Positions 11,669-22,122 of a stretch of 64,000 nt of DNA are shown piece after piece. Made by a program: the position numbers and the translations under genes. Source of the stretch: Ananas comosus. Lineage: Eukaryota; Streptophyta; Magnoliopsida; Poales; Bromeliaceae. The stretch's first letter is position 1, and each line of letters begins with the position of its first letter. Under the pieces are notes generated by a model. That model had not been told where the DNA came from, ran no database searches, and was given only the letters and a program-made list of their open reading frames with translations. The stretch is from assembly GCF_001540865.1 (NCBI RefSeq), contig NC_033629.1:3962065-4026064 (forward strand), read 5' to 3'.

Positions 11669-12118
11669 NNNNNNNNNNNNNNNNNNNNNNNNNNNNNNNN
11701 NNNNNNNNNNNNNNNNNNNNNNNNNNNNNNNNNNNNNNNNNNNNNNNNNNNNNNNNNNNNNNNNNNNNNNNNNNNNNNNNNNNNNNNNNNNNNNNNNNNN
11801 NNNNNNNNNNNNNNNNNNNNNNNNNNNNNNNNNNNNNNNNNNNNNNNNNNNNNNNNNNNNNNNNNNNNNNNNNNNNNNNNNNNNNNNNNNNNNNNNNNNN
11901 NNNNNNNNNNNNNNNNNNNNNNNNNNNNNNNNNNNNNNNNNNNNNNNNNNNNNNNNNNNNNNNNNNNNNNNNNNNNNNNNNNNNNNNNNNNNNNNNNNNN
12001 NNNNNNNNNNNNNNNNNNNNNNNNNNNNNNNNNNNNNNNNNNNNNNNNNNNNNNNNNNNNNNNNNNNNNNNNNNNNNNNNNNNNNNNNNNNNNNNNNNNN
12101 NNNNNNNNNNNNNNNNNN
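11669..12118. other. Assembly gap (Ns)
   Basis: 450 unknown bases inside the repeat complex; a CT/TA microsatellite follows directly. Confidence 0.98.
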
Positions 12119-12119
12119 A

Positions 12120-12171
<52 letters not shown>

Positions 12172-12709
12172 AGAGAGAGAGAGAGGCTCCTATCTTTTCG
12201 AAATTACGGAGACTTTCGTACTTGTAAGTTGTTTCCGATGATGGGACATCCGATTCGGTGATCGAGTATATTAAGACATGATCTACATTATTAGAACTAT
12301 TTAGAAACTAAATTTCATAATTTTTTGACTTCATTAGCATAGTAAATAAGTAGCCTCAAAATGAACGACTGAAAATAAAAATCTCATAAAAATTAGCGAT
12401 AAATGACTCAAATTTCAAATCAGAAGTATTGATCTTGCTATTTATGTTAAGTAAATTTTTTTATTAAAATTTCATGTAATTTGCATTGTTCTACACTGTT
12501 GAACTTAAAAACATCAACATTGACTATTAAAATTGTCATTTTCAAGATCTTTTGATCACTAGGTAATGATAATCAATATAAAATTTGGTGTTTAGATAGT
12601 TCCAATGGCGTAGATTATGTATAACAGAGCCGATCATCGAATCGGATGCGTTATTATCGAAACAACTTACAAGCATGGAGGCCTCAATAGTTTCGAAAGT
12701 ACAAAAGAC

Positions 12710-12784
<75 letters not shown>
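12119..12784. repeat. Second copy of the 7,950-8,585 repeat block
   Basis: This piece (CT/TA microsatellite, family-2-like MITE at about 12,186-12,715, GA tract) is nearly identical to about 7,950-8,585, down to the order of the flanking microsatellites. It is bounded by N runs on both sides. It may be a real duplication or a redundant contig placed twice. Confidence 0.75.
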
Positions 12785-13604
12785 NNNNNNNNNNNNNNNN
12801 NNNNNNNNNNNNNNNNNNNNNNNNNNNNNNNNNNNNNNNNNNNNNNNNNNNNNNNNNNNNNNNNNNNNNNNNNNNNNNNNNNNNNNNNNNNNNNNNNNNN
12901 NNNNNNNNNNNNNNNNNNNNNNNNNNNNNNNNNNNNNNNNNNNNNNNNNNNNNNNNNNNNNNNNNNNNNNNNNNNNNNNNNNNNNNNNNNNNNNNNNNNN
13001 NNNNNNNNNNNNNNNNNNNNNNNNNNNNNNNNNNNNNNNNNNNNNNNNNNNNNNNNNNNNNNNNNNNNNNNNNNNNNNNNNNNNNNNNNNNNNNNNNNNN
13101 NNNNNNNNNNNNNNNNNNNNNNNNNNNNNNNNNNNNNNNNNNNNNNNNNNNNNNNNNNNNNNNNNNNNNNNNNNNNNNNNNNNNNNNNNNNNNNNNNNNN
13201 NNNNNNNNNNNNNNNNNNNNNNNNNNNNNNNNNNNNNNNNNNNNNNNNNNNNNNNNNNNNNNNNNNNNNNNNNNNNNNNNNNNNNNNNNNNNNNNNNNNN
13301 NNNNNNNNNNNNNNNNNNNNNNNNNNNNNNNNNNNNNNNNNNNNNNNNNNNNNNNNNNNNNNNNNNNNNNNNNNNNNNNNNNNNNNNNNNNNNNNNNNNN
13401 NNNNNNNNNNNNNNNNNNNNNNNNNNNNNNNNNNNNNNNNNNNNNNNNNNNNNNNNNNNNNNNNNNNNNNNNNNNNNNNNNNNNNNNNNNNNNNNNNNNN
13501 NNNNNNNNNNNNNNNNNNNNNNNNNNNNNNNNNNNNNNNNNNNNNNNNNNNNNNNNNNNNNNNNNNNNNNNNNNNNNNNNNNNNNNNNNNNNNNNNNNNN
13601 NNNN
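12785..13604. other. Assembly gap (Ns)
   Basis: 820 unknown bases following a GA microsatellite. Confidence 0.98.
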
Positions 13605-14426
13605 ATTATTTAATATACTAAATATTAAATTAAATTATTAATACATATTAATTATTAAAAAATATATAAAAATTGTATTTTATATATAGCATGTTTTTAT
13701 ATGATTTTGGTTTTGTTTTTGGCTTCGGATTTTGGTTCAGGTTTGGTTTGGATATAAACCAAAACCATAACTAAGTTTGAATATAATGTGATTTTATTTT
13801 TTTTTGTAACTTTAATTGAAACTATTTGTACTCAGCGTTGATTAAGCTCATCCCATTCAAAATCGAGTTCAGATAAAATTGTGTACCTATATCAATTCAC
13901 ATTCCTAATCAGTAATAGTAATTTTGAAATAAAAGATAGATTTTTTTTTTCCTATTTAATAAAAAATAAATCAAATAACAATATGCATGCATTTTTTTGT
14001 CAACCGAAAAAAAAGAGAGTTTTGTTTGTAGGCTAAAATATATTATATTTTAGTTTTTTAAGTATTTAATGGAGATAAAATTATTGAGAATAATTTTGGT
14101 TTAAAAAATTTTTAGGCTTTCAATATTAAAAAAAGATAGGAAAAATCCTCAGCTTTTATTTTTATTTAAATTTTTATACATAGTTATTTATTTGCCAAAA
14201 TTTAAATAGAGCCACTAGATTTGATAAAATCATCAAAAAACTTGATAAAATTCTTATTTTTTATACACTAAAATTAGTTAATTTTTTAAAAAACTAAAAG
14301 TTAATGGGTTGTCAACTAAAAGAATAAAAGTTGAAGGAACTATAGTAAAGCTAACACAACTGACAGTAGGGGTAATGGTGATAATTTTCAGTCTTTACAA
14401 AGGCATATGTGATATTTTAAACTTTA

Positions 14427-14892
14427 TGTGACGCCCCGACTTCCCAGGGGGTCACCCATCCTAGGACTACTCCCGTCCTAGCACGCTTAACTCTCTTAAG
14501 CTCTTGGGTCTAGCCACCACGTTAAGAGTTTAGCCCTATTATATCTTGTATATAGGACTATCTGGGGTCTCACAATCTCCCCTCTTTTAAGCCCTGACGT
14601 CCTCGTCAGGCTGAGACTCACAAGTACCAGGCGATGTAAGACTCGTCTCGCTAACCCGTCATCCAGACCCTGGCTCAGCCGAGACTCATCTCACACTTCC
14701 GGCTGGTAATTGGCTCTGATACCATCTGTGACGCCCCGACTTCCCAGGGGGTCACCCATCCTAGGACTACTCCCGTCCTAGCACGTTTAACTCTCTTAAC
14801 CTCTTGGGTCTAGCCACCACCCAAAATGCTAAAGCCGGGTTAAGAGTTTAGCCCTATTATATCTTGTATATAGGACTATCTCGGGTCTCACA
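14427..14892 (-). mobile_element. Cassandra TRIM retrotransposon, complete, with 5S-rRNA-like LTRs
   Basis: The two LTRs are 14,727-14,892 (5' LTR in element orientation, 166 bp) and 14,427-14,574 (3' LTR, 148 bp; it lacks about 20 bases present in the other). Each has TG...CA-type ends (TGTGACGCCCC ... GTCTCACA as printed). A perfect 5-bp TSD CTTTA flanks the element. Inside, on the minus strand, are a primer site TGGTATCAGAGCC (complement of 14,712-14,724) and a polypurine tract next to the 3' LTR (complement of 14,575-14,592). The LTR carries the complement of the 3' part of plant 5S rRNA, including 'gggtcacccatcctag', 'actactcccg' and 'agcacgcttaactc', which identifies Cassandra. No coding region, as is normal for a TRIM. 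Confidence 0.93.
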
Positions 14893-14951
14893 CTTTATAG
14901 GGGCATAGATGATATTTTAAACTTTGGGAGGGGTATCTATGAAATTGCCCC

Positions 14952-15345
14952 AATTTTAAAATTCGTTACCAAATTCATTGAATGGTGAAATACGAATACT
15001 TTTGTGAAAATAGATACTAGATTCTTTCAATTCATGATTTGAGTTATCAAACATTATCTAAATAGTAAAAAAAAAATCTCTATTAAAAATTCAAGTTGTG
15101 TGGATTATTCTACACCATTAAATAAGGAAATGATTTATATAGGCCGTCAAAAACTATCGGTTTTGTAATCCTTTTATTACTACATAAATAATTTTTAAGA
15201 TTCATAAAATTAGTTTCTAAATACTTTAAATACTCTAAACCAACTTTAATGGTTCTGATCATCGATTCGAAATTCCTGTCATCAAAAATGATTTAGGAAG
15301 ACGAAAGCCTCCGTACTCCTAGAAGTATAGTAGTTGGATTATATA
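14952..15345. mobile_element. Right half of the family-2 MITE interrupted at 10,881
   Basis: It ends with 'gacgaaagcctccgtactcctagaagtatagtagt', in pieces the inverted counterpart of the left end near 10,797 ('ctactatccttttaggagg...aggctttcgtc'). The interior again has the 'gattcgaaattcctgtcatcaaaaatg' arm. This supports one MITE split by the MULE-like insertion. Confidence 0.65.
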
Positions 15346-16546
15346 TAAAATAAATTTTTACTATTTAAAGTTTAGGTCAATCCAAATGTAAAGACTTATA
15401 TTTTGTAAATTTTAATTATTATATCAAAATTTTAATTTTCTATTTTTTAACTTTATATTAAGTATTAGAGCTGACAATCTAACTCATTATTTGCTAGTCA
15501 GCTCATATTCGACTCATTAATAAATAAACTAAGTATGCATTGCATTTTTCAGCTCGAAACTATAAAGAATTAGCTCATATTCGATTCGTTTAATAAATAA
15601 GCACAAGCTAGCTCTATCTCGCTCCTCCTTTGTGTTCCGCTACTTGACAGTACTAACTACAACTACTAGTATATGTATATACTTTTTTGAGTTAACTGAA
15701 TACGAGTCCTACAAATATAGCGAACTAAAAATATATTCCTACAAAATTCAACGTTCATATCTTGTCCGTACAATTGAATATGCCCCTACTGTTAGAATCC
15801 GTTAAAAAAATTTAGTTAACCGTAGGTTAAATATTTAATCCCGATTAGTTTATGAGATAATTTGATATTTTTATCTTTCTTATATTATACTGTTGTAGTT
15901 TTTGAAGGGACATATTTGTAATGGTAAAATTGAAAACATAAACAGTTTTCTAATGATTCTCTAATGATAACAAATTAAATGAATATATTTAAAAATATTA
16001 AAATTTTTAAAAAATAATATATAAAAATTAAACTTTGTAGCAATATATTTATAATTTATTATATTTGTAAGACTATTTATGTATTTAACCTTATTTTTTT
16101 ATGCAATTAGAAAAATTCAAATACACTGCTTTTTTCCTTTCACACTGCCACCGACTATGCCTCATCCCAGGTCAAGTCAAGCAGTGGGGCCCTCTCTTGT
16201 AGCAAGCTTTTCAGGTGAAGCCAACAAGGAAAAAAACAAAAAGAAATAGAAAAAAAAATTGTATTATTTAAAAAACCTAAAAAGAAATTTCACATTAATC
16301 AAACTTTGCTTCCTCCTTAAGTTTGTTTTCTTCTCCCTCGCCCTCCCCTGCTTACATCCACATACATTTAGGTGGAACCGCACAGTTACCGTATCAACTA
16401 CACCTCATCTTGAGAGAGACCTTACCTTTTTATCTTTTCTTACTAATATATTATTCTAGTTAATTAGTAATAAAAAGTTTTTATTTTTTATTTTTTATTT
16501 AAAAAAGTATTTTTTTTTAATTTAACCATAGTCGAGGGTGATCGTG
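15346..16546. other. Intergenic and distal promoter of ATPase copy 1
   Basis: AT-rich DNA without a recognised gene. About 15,690-15,980 resembles one arm of the MULE-like element at 39,563-40,305 ('atatgcccctactgttagaatccgtta' region, read in pieces). The block at about 16,130-16,205 ('ccaggtcaagtcaagc...gtgg..ccctctc') has a weak counterpart about 1 kb upstream of ATPase copy 2 (about 21,100-21,140), so it may be inherited promoter sequence. Confidence 0.45.
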
Positions 16547-16619
16547 TATAAATGCGCGAGCTAGCAAGCGCACCGAATTGGAAAAGCAACTTGAGACATA
16601 GAAAGAAAGTGAGAGAGAG
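16547..16619 (+). promoter_or_regulatory. Core promoter and 5' leader of ATPase copy 1
   Basis: TATAAATG at 16,547-16,554 is followed by a leader of about 60 bases ending in a GA run and the start codon. The same layout (TATAAATGC, then C-AAGC, 'ttgg', 'gcaact/aattgagac', purine tract, ATG) is present before copies 2 and 3, so the core promoter was duplicated with the genes. Confidence 0.7.
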
Positions 16620-18155
16620 ATGGTGGAGAACTGGGCATGGCTGGGCTCGTCCCTGGCGAGCTTAATGATCCTGTTGCCGATGCTCAAGATGTACTTCCCA
16701 CATCACCTCCAGTTCTATTTCGCCTGGTACAGCCGCAAGCTACTGGCCTTCTTTGATCCGTATCTTCACTTCACCATACCGGAGTTCGTGGGCGAGCGCA
16801 TGAAGCGCAGCGAGGCCTTCGGCGCCGNGCGACCGCCTCCTCCTCAGCATGGGCGATAACGAGGAGCTCACCGACGACTTTCAAGGCGCCAGGCTCTGGT
16901 GGTCCTCCCGCTCCCACCCCGTCGAACCCAGCCGCTCACCCTGGTAATACAATTATTATATATAAAAAAACAACTTTCTCCCCCAGCTTATGCTTTTCTC
17001 ATGTAGTAGACAAAAAAGCCTGTTGCGAAATATAGAAAATGATTTAGAAATAGTCTTAACGAAAATTTCGGCTGCTTCAGGTATCAGACGCAGCAGGTGG
17101 AGCGGCGGTACTACCACCTGAGCTTCCACAAGCGCCACCGCGAGCTGGTGATCGATTCCTACCTCTCGCACGTCCTCCGGGAGGGCCGCGCGGTGACGGT
17201 GAGCAACCGCCAGCGGAAGCTCTTCACCAACATCGAGAGCAGCCACTGGGACTTCGGCTTCAAGCGGTCGCCGTGGAGCCACGTCCCCTTCGAGCACCCG
17301 TCGACCTTCGACACCCTCGCCATGCCCCCGGCTAAGAAGAGCGACATCATCGACGACCTCATCGCCTTCTGCAACGGAAAGGACTACTACGCCAAGATCG
17401 GCAAGGCGTGGAAGCGCGGGTACCTGCTGTACGGGCCCCCCGGGACCGGCAAGTCGACGATGATCGCCGCCATGGCCAACTTCCTCGACTACGACATCTA
17501 CGACCTCGAGCTGACCGCCGTGAAGTCCAACACCGAGCTGCGCAAGCTCTTCATCGAGACGACCGGCAAGTCGATCATCGTCATCGAGGACATCGACTGC
17601 TCGCTCGACCTGACCGGCGACCGGAAGGTGAAGAAGAAGAAAAGCGCGGACGACAAAGAAACTGAAGACAAGAAAAACGCGCAGCCGCCGCTGCCGCCGG
17701 GGATGGAAGATAGGGAGAAGAACAAGGTGACGCTGTCGGGGCTGCTGAACTTCATCGACGGGCTGTGGTCGGCGTGCGGCGGGGAGAGGATCATCGTGTT
17801 CACGACCAACCACGTGGAGAAGCTCGACCCGGCGCTGATACGGCGGGGGAGGATGGACAAGCACATCGAGATGCCGTACTGCTGCTTCGAGGCGTTCAAG
17901 GTGCTGGCGAAGAACTACGCCGACGTGGAGGAGCACGATATTTTTGGGCAGATTAAAGAATTGCTGGAGGAGGTGAAGATCACGCCGGCGGACGTCGCGG
18001 AGAGCCTGATGCAGAAGTCTGAGGACAAGGGCGTGGTTGAGCGGCTGGAGAACCTAGTGCGGGTGTTGAAGTCAGCGAAGGAGGAAACGGAGAAGGGAGT
18101 GGCAAATGGTAGCTGTAGTGGGGAGGAAGAGGGGGAGATAGTGGAGGATAATTGA
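16620..18155 (+). CDS. BCS1-like AAA-ATPase (ASD/OM66/HSR4 type), copy 1; exon 1 has an assembly gap
   Basis: Membrane-anchored AAA-ATPase of the plant BCS1-like family; known members sit in mitochondrial outer or other membranes and act in stress, cell-death or seed-development pathways. Exon 1 is 16,620-16,943, the intron 16,944-17,080 (GT-AG) and exon 2 17,081-18,155. The N-terminus (MVENWAWLGSS..) has one hydrophobic segment, followed by the AAA-associated domain (FDPYLHFTIPEF) and the AAA core. The core has Walker A GPPGTGKST (from 17,433), Walker B IIVIEDID (about 17,574), sensor FTTNH and the RRGRMD arginines. A Lys-rich stretch separates Walker B from the sensor. A single N at 16,827 replaces about 69 bases seen in copy 3 and breaks the frame. 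With 69 bases there, exon 1 would equal copy 3's 392 bases and the protein would be 488 residues. I therefore regard the gene as probably intact in the plant. The substrate is unknown. Confidence 0.88.
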
Positions 18156-19609
18156 CTGGTACCTGGGATTTTGCAATTTTGTGTTCTAGACTTAGATGAT
18201 TTCAGTGACCGTATGAAATATTAAATAACTTTAAAAAAAACAAAAAACAAAAATTTAGCGAAACAGTTGGGATTCATTTGTGGGAGAATAGTCATGGACA
18301 GTCCTGGTAATATTATTAATAAAATTATCTCCAGTCTAATCATATTTCTCCTTGGTGTTTGAGTTTGGACTGAATTTTGATTGTGGATTTTGATATGAGA
18401 TTAATGTGAAACTAAATTTCAAACTAAATGATAATAAGTTACGTCTCGCGTCCAGAATTGCTGCGGACGCTTTCGAACGCGTTAATAGATCCGCTGAAAT
18501 GAACGAAGATCACGCCATACAACAAAAACCTATTAACCTTTCTATAAGTCCACAACCAAAAAAAAGCATTTCTTAATAGTCGACAACTAAATAAACATCA
18601 GAGTACATAAAATATATATGGCAATAAGTATATCCTTCATATCACTATATCAATATCAATTGCACATATATATTATCTCCCGCAGCGAACATACGAATAC
18701 AAGTACATGCCTCACATTCCTCACTAGCGTATAAAATACCATGATGCTATACATAAAACTATCTACAGGAGTCCGTACTTCTAGCAGTGGCAATTAAGGT
18801 AGAAGATATTTATCTAACTTGCTATCTCTTTAACTAGATTTGCCGTTAATGTTGCAGGCTCGGAAAAAGAATTAATAAAGGAGGACGTATGAACTATAAT
18901 TAGGATAGCTCTTAATGGGTATAGTCGACGACACGATCAACATCACTAGATCTATTAGAGAAAAAAATAGTAAATAGTAAGCGAGTAACAAAGAATAATA
19001 TGAACTGAAAATAAAAATAATTATTATGCCTCTCTCTATATCTGTAGAAATAAACAAACAGTGATTATACCTACTATAATATCTCGAAAAGTAATAAACA
19101 ACCTCACATGTATCAACTAAAGTATCTAATAAGTCATAAGACCCGATCGCACTTGTCGGCTCATAGGTCCGGCCAAGTTTGCGCCGCCGCGTGCCTGGTA
19201 ACCAATCTTGACTTGGTGGGCCGGCTCGCATGTGTATGCCTAGCACATCTAGTCAGCCACGACAGCTCCAAAGGGGTATTCGTGGAATGCGATCCTTATT
19301 GAGTATCATAATATATCCTGACACCTTCTTCTGATTGGCAGTGGAGAGTCGAGGTAGTGAATTGAAAAGGTTACTAGGGTTTCGTTGATATCAGGAGCTT
19401 TGCTTCATGCCATGTAAAATTTGAGAATAGGATATATTCTTTAGTGGTCAAAGTACAGGATATATATAGCCATATTTGCTAATATGTACAAGAAGCAAAA
19501 TTAGTAAAATTCCCTATAATCTCTCAACATAATATATCACACAAGCACCCAACTAATTCCATATTTATAGTTTGGTCCCAATCTTTGCAACTCATCTAAT
19601 TCCATATCT
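18156..19609. other. Intergenic, no gene seen
   Basis: AT-rich 3' flank of ATPase copy 1, then a moderately GC-rich island (about 18,430-18,500 and 19,130-19,290). Short frames here show no recognisable domain. The island could be a remnant of a retrotransposon, but no terminal repeats were found. Confidence 0.45.
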
Positions 19610-19624
19610 AACAGTGATTGTAGC

Positions 19625-19774
19625 ACCGACCGTCCCTAGAGCAAGTGGCAAAGGGCTTGGTGGTTGGTACCCGAGACCCAAGATCGAATCCTAGTTGATT
19701 CACATTTCTAGCTAAGTTTATTTCTAAATGAAATAAACGAAACGGGTAGCGTGCTACCTATCTCTCTAAAAAAA
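19625..19774 (+). mobile_element. tRNA-derived SINE, young, 15-bp TSD
   Basis: Same family as 7,331-7,485, with A/B-box-like head and A-tail. Flanked by a perfect 15-bp target duplication AACAGTGATTGTAGC (19,610-19,624 and 19,775-19,789), which marks a fairly recent L1-type insertion. Confidence 0.93.
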
Positions 19775-19789
19775 AACAGTGATTGTAGC

Positions 19790-20860
19790 CTAAGATTTTT
19801 CATTCGGACCCATTGTAAGGTCCACAAAATGGTAATCTTAAAGTAGTTTTTACCTTTGTTAGTTAATTCGTGAATTATTCGCGATTTATTAAAAATCAGA
19901 ATTAAACGGTTCGTTTACGATACGGATTTTTTTTTTATAAAGAAAGAAAAAATTAATTCCGAAATTTATGGTCAGCGCGAATAATCAGGAATTATCACGA
20001 ATTATTAAAAATATAATAAAAAAATTTATAATTTTTATTTTCTAAATATAAAATTATTTATATTTTATATCTTATACTTTTATATTTTATAATAAATACT
20101 GTTTTTAAGGTCGAATTTCTCAACGAATTTAAAATAGAAAAACCGAATTTTATCCGCGCATATATCCATACTCGAATTTTCCAGAATCCAAATAAACTAA
20201 TCTAATGGTTTCTACTATCCATAAAGGATTGAATAAATGCTATTCGACCTATGGTCCATCTTGCAGGTACGATTTCTTTGAATAATATAAAAGAAATATG
20301 TAGCAATAATATTTTCACCGCAAAGAACTGTTATTAATTTTGATTTTTGGTAACAATTTTTTTGATTTATATTATTAGTAGAATTGTAACATTTTTCCAA
20401 GTTTTGATGACAATTAATAATTCGAACTTAAAAACCTTCTCTTCTTCTAACTCATCTAAGTATTCTTTTTCTGCTAAACTTAACAGTAAAATAATAATTA
20501 TTTTTAATATTTAGCTTTTCAATATCTTGCTTGGATATTGGAGTGAAAATGAATTATAACGGCAAACTAGAATGATGATTTTTCACGATTACAGAACAGC
20601 AATCACATTCCGAACACAAGCGGCATACAAAGCATCTAATTAACCTCTCAATCGAGCTACGTTCTTATAATCCAAACTGAAATGATAATAATTCATCTTT
20701 AATTACTTTTATATTTTAAAATAAGAACCACAAAATGTCATTCTTACTATCTTATTATGTATTATTATATTAATTATAATATACTTTATTAATTCTGATT
20801 TCAATTCCTATTCAGCGTGATGAAAAGACCGCAAAAAGTGACAATTGAAATCAAAAAACT
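19790..20860. other. Intergenic block partly paralogous to 6.2-7.2 kb
   Basis: No gene seen. 19,795-19,860 ('caaaatggtaatcttaaagta') matches about 6,260-6,300, and 20,320-20,720 matches about 6,840-7,180 in the same order. Between them, about 19,862-20,215 is an unrelated AT-rich insert with 'cgtgaattattcgcg'-type inverted words, possibly a MITE. Confidence 0.5.
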
Positions 20861-21027
20861 CCACCACCGTCCCTAGTGCAAGTGGCAAAGAGTTTGATGG
20901 TTGGTATCCGAGGTTCTAATTCGAATCTCTTATTCTTCACTTTTCAGTCTAAGTTATATTCTAAATGAAATAAAAAAACGGACGGATAGCATCTATTACT
21001 CTCTTAAAAAAAAAAAAAAAAAAAAAA
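20861..21027 (+). mobile_element. tRNA-derived SINE, older copy
   Basis: The 'accgtccctagtgcaagtggc' head, B-box-like 'taattcgaatctc', 'ctaaatgaaataaa' body and a long A-tail (21,007-21,027) identify the family. More diverged than 19,625-19,774; no clear TSD. It lies at about the same offset from a duplicated anchor as the SINE at 7,331, so both may descend from one insertion. Confidence 0.8.
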
Positions 21028-22058
21028 CCGGTCAAAGAGTGAAAAATCAAAACAAACCCGGCCTTTTCTTTCAAACCTGCTCCTGACATGGATGTTAATC
21101 TCGCTCCAGATCAATGTCAAGCTGTGGTCCCACTCTCCCAACCTTTAATGCGTTGATGCATTTCTTTTTCCACATCACTTGACATGTATTAGGTAGCTAG
21201 GGAACAAAAATGGACCCTTCAACTTTATTTATTAATTTTAATATATCTTTAATTATACTTTCTTTGCCGAGTTATTTTGATTAGTTAAGCTAAAAATTTT
21301 GTCAAATATTAACGTTCATTCAGCCATTACTTATTAAAATATTTTTGTGTAATCACTAAATGAGAAATAAATTTATTAAATTATTAGTATAGTAATCAAT
21401 AATTAACTGTAATAGCGCTCTCAAATTTTTTAGATTAAAAGCATACATTCTTAGCACGCTTGTAAACTAGGGTTGATAAAATTTTAAAATAGTTTTAGTA
21501 CAAATAAAAAAAAAGTAATAGAGAAAAGGATGTAAAGTTTATATCATAATCTAGAGGTACTGTAAGATAATTGCTCATTTTTTACTGAAATATTTTAAGA
21601 TGTGAATTAAATGGTATCCGCCTGTCACATTAGAAACTTTCATGATTTTTTTTTCTTTACAATTGAGCAGGAGTAAGCATTAATCAGTTCAGTTTGATTT
21701 TTATATTTTTTTAAAATCCAAATCTCATCAAGTAAGAACTGAACCGACTGAATTGTAGATCTTTGGCGGCTCGTTTATTGATTTTAGTAAAAATTTTTAT
21801 TTGATTTTAATATTATAAACTACTAAAAATAATATATATATCATGATTAATTTATATTAAACCTATTACTAAATAATAATAATAAAATAACATACTAATT
21901 ACTTACATTAATTATTAAAACTAATATACTATTTTTATAAATTAAGCTAATAGTATATAAATTTACAAAAGTTAATTTATTTTATTGGTTTTTTCAAGCT
22001 GGGAATTCAGTTCGCAAGGACTAATGCTCACCTCTTTAGTTGAGGTTCTATTTTCATC
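21028..22058. other. Intergenic/distal promoter of ATPase copy 2
   Basis: AT-rich, no gene or clear transposon ends recognised. About 21,100-21,150 weakly matches the upstream region of copy 1. Confidence 0.4.
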
Positions 22059-22122
22059 TATATAAATGCACAAGCGCGGAATTAGGACGGCAATTGAGAC
22101 TTAGAGAGAGAGAGAGAGAAGG
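22059..22122 (+). promoter_or_regulatory. Core promoter and leader of ATPase copy 2
   Basis: TATATAAATGCACAAGC (from 22,059) followed by 'caattgagacttagagagaga' (in pieces) and the ATG at 22,123. It is clearly homologous to the segments before copies 1 and 3. Confidence 0.7.

Larger units (their letters stand above)
10882..14951. mobile_element. MULE-like TIR element with 9-bp TSD, gapped and partly duplicated
   Basis: The left end GGGATAATTTCATAGATGCC and the right end ...GTATCTATGAAATTGCCCC are inverted repeats. The flanks are a perfect 9-bp duplication AATTTTAAA (10,873-10,881 and 14,952-14,960), diagnostic of Mutator-like insertion. It sits inside a family-2 MITE whose other half resumes after 14,951, and it is itself interrupted by the Cassandra element at 14,427-14,892. 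The true length is unknown: N runs 11,669-12,118 and 12,785-13,604 lie inside, and 11,131-11,668 is repeated with small changes and a deletion relative to 13,605-14,290. No transposase coding is visible. Confidence 0.75.

Noticed and set aside
12617..13621. Long plus-strand frame
   Set aside because: Made of a TA/GA microsatellite and Ns; not a protein.
14430..14530. Genuine 5S rRNA gene
   Set aside because: Only the 3' half is similar, it is on the minus strand, it occurs twice as LTRs with TSD, PBS and PPT, and it is diverged; Cassandra is the better call.
16956..17936. 326-codon frame opposite ATPase copy 1
   Set aside because: Antisense shadow of a high-GC exon. Its composition (V/L/H/R-rich) has no domain, and the same shadow recurs opposite copy 3 (42,175-43,107).
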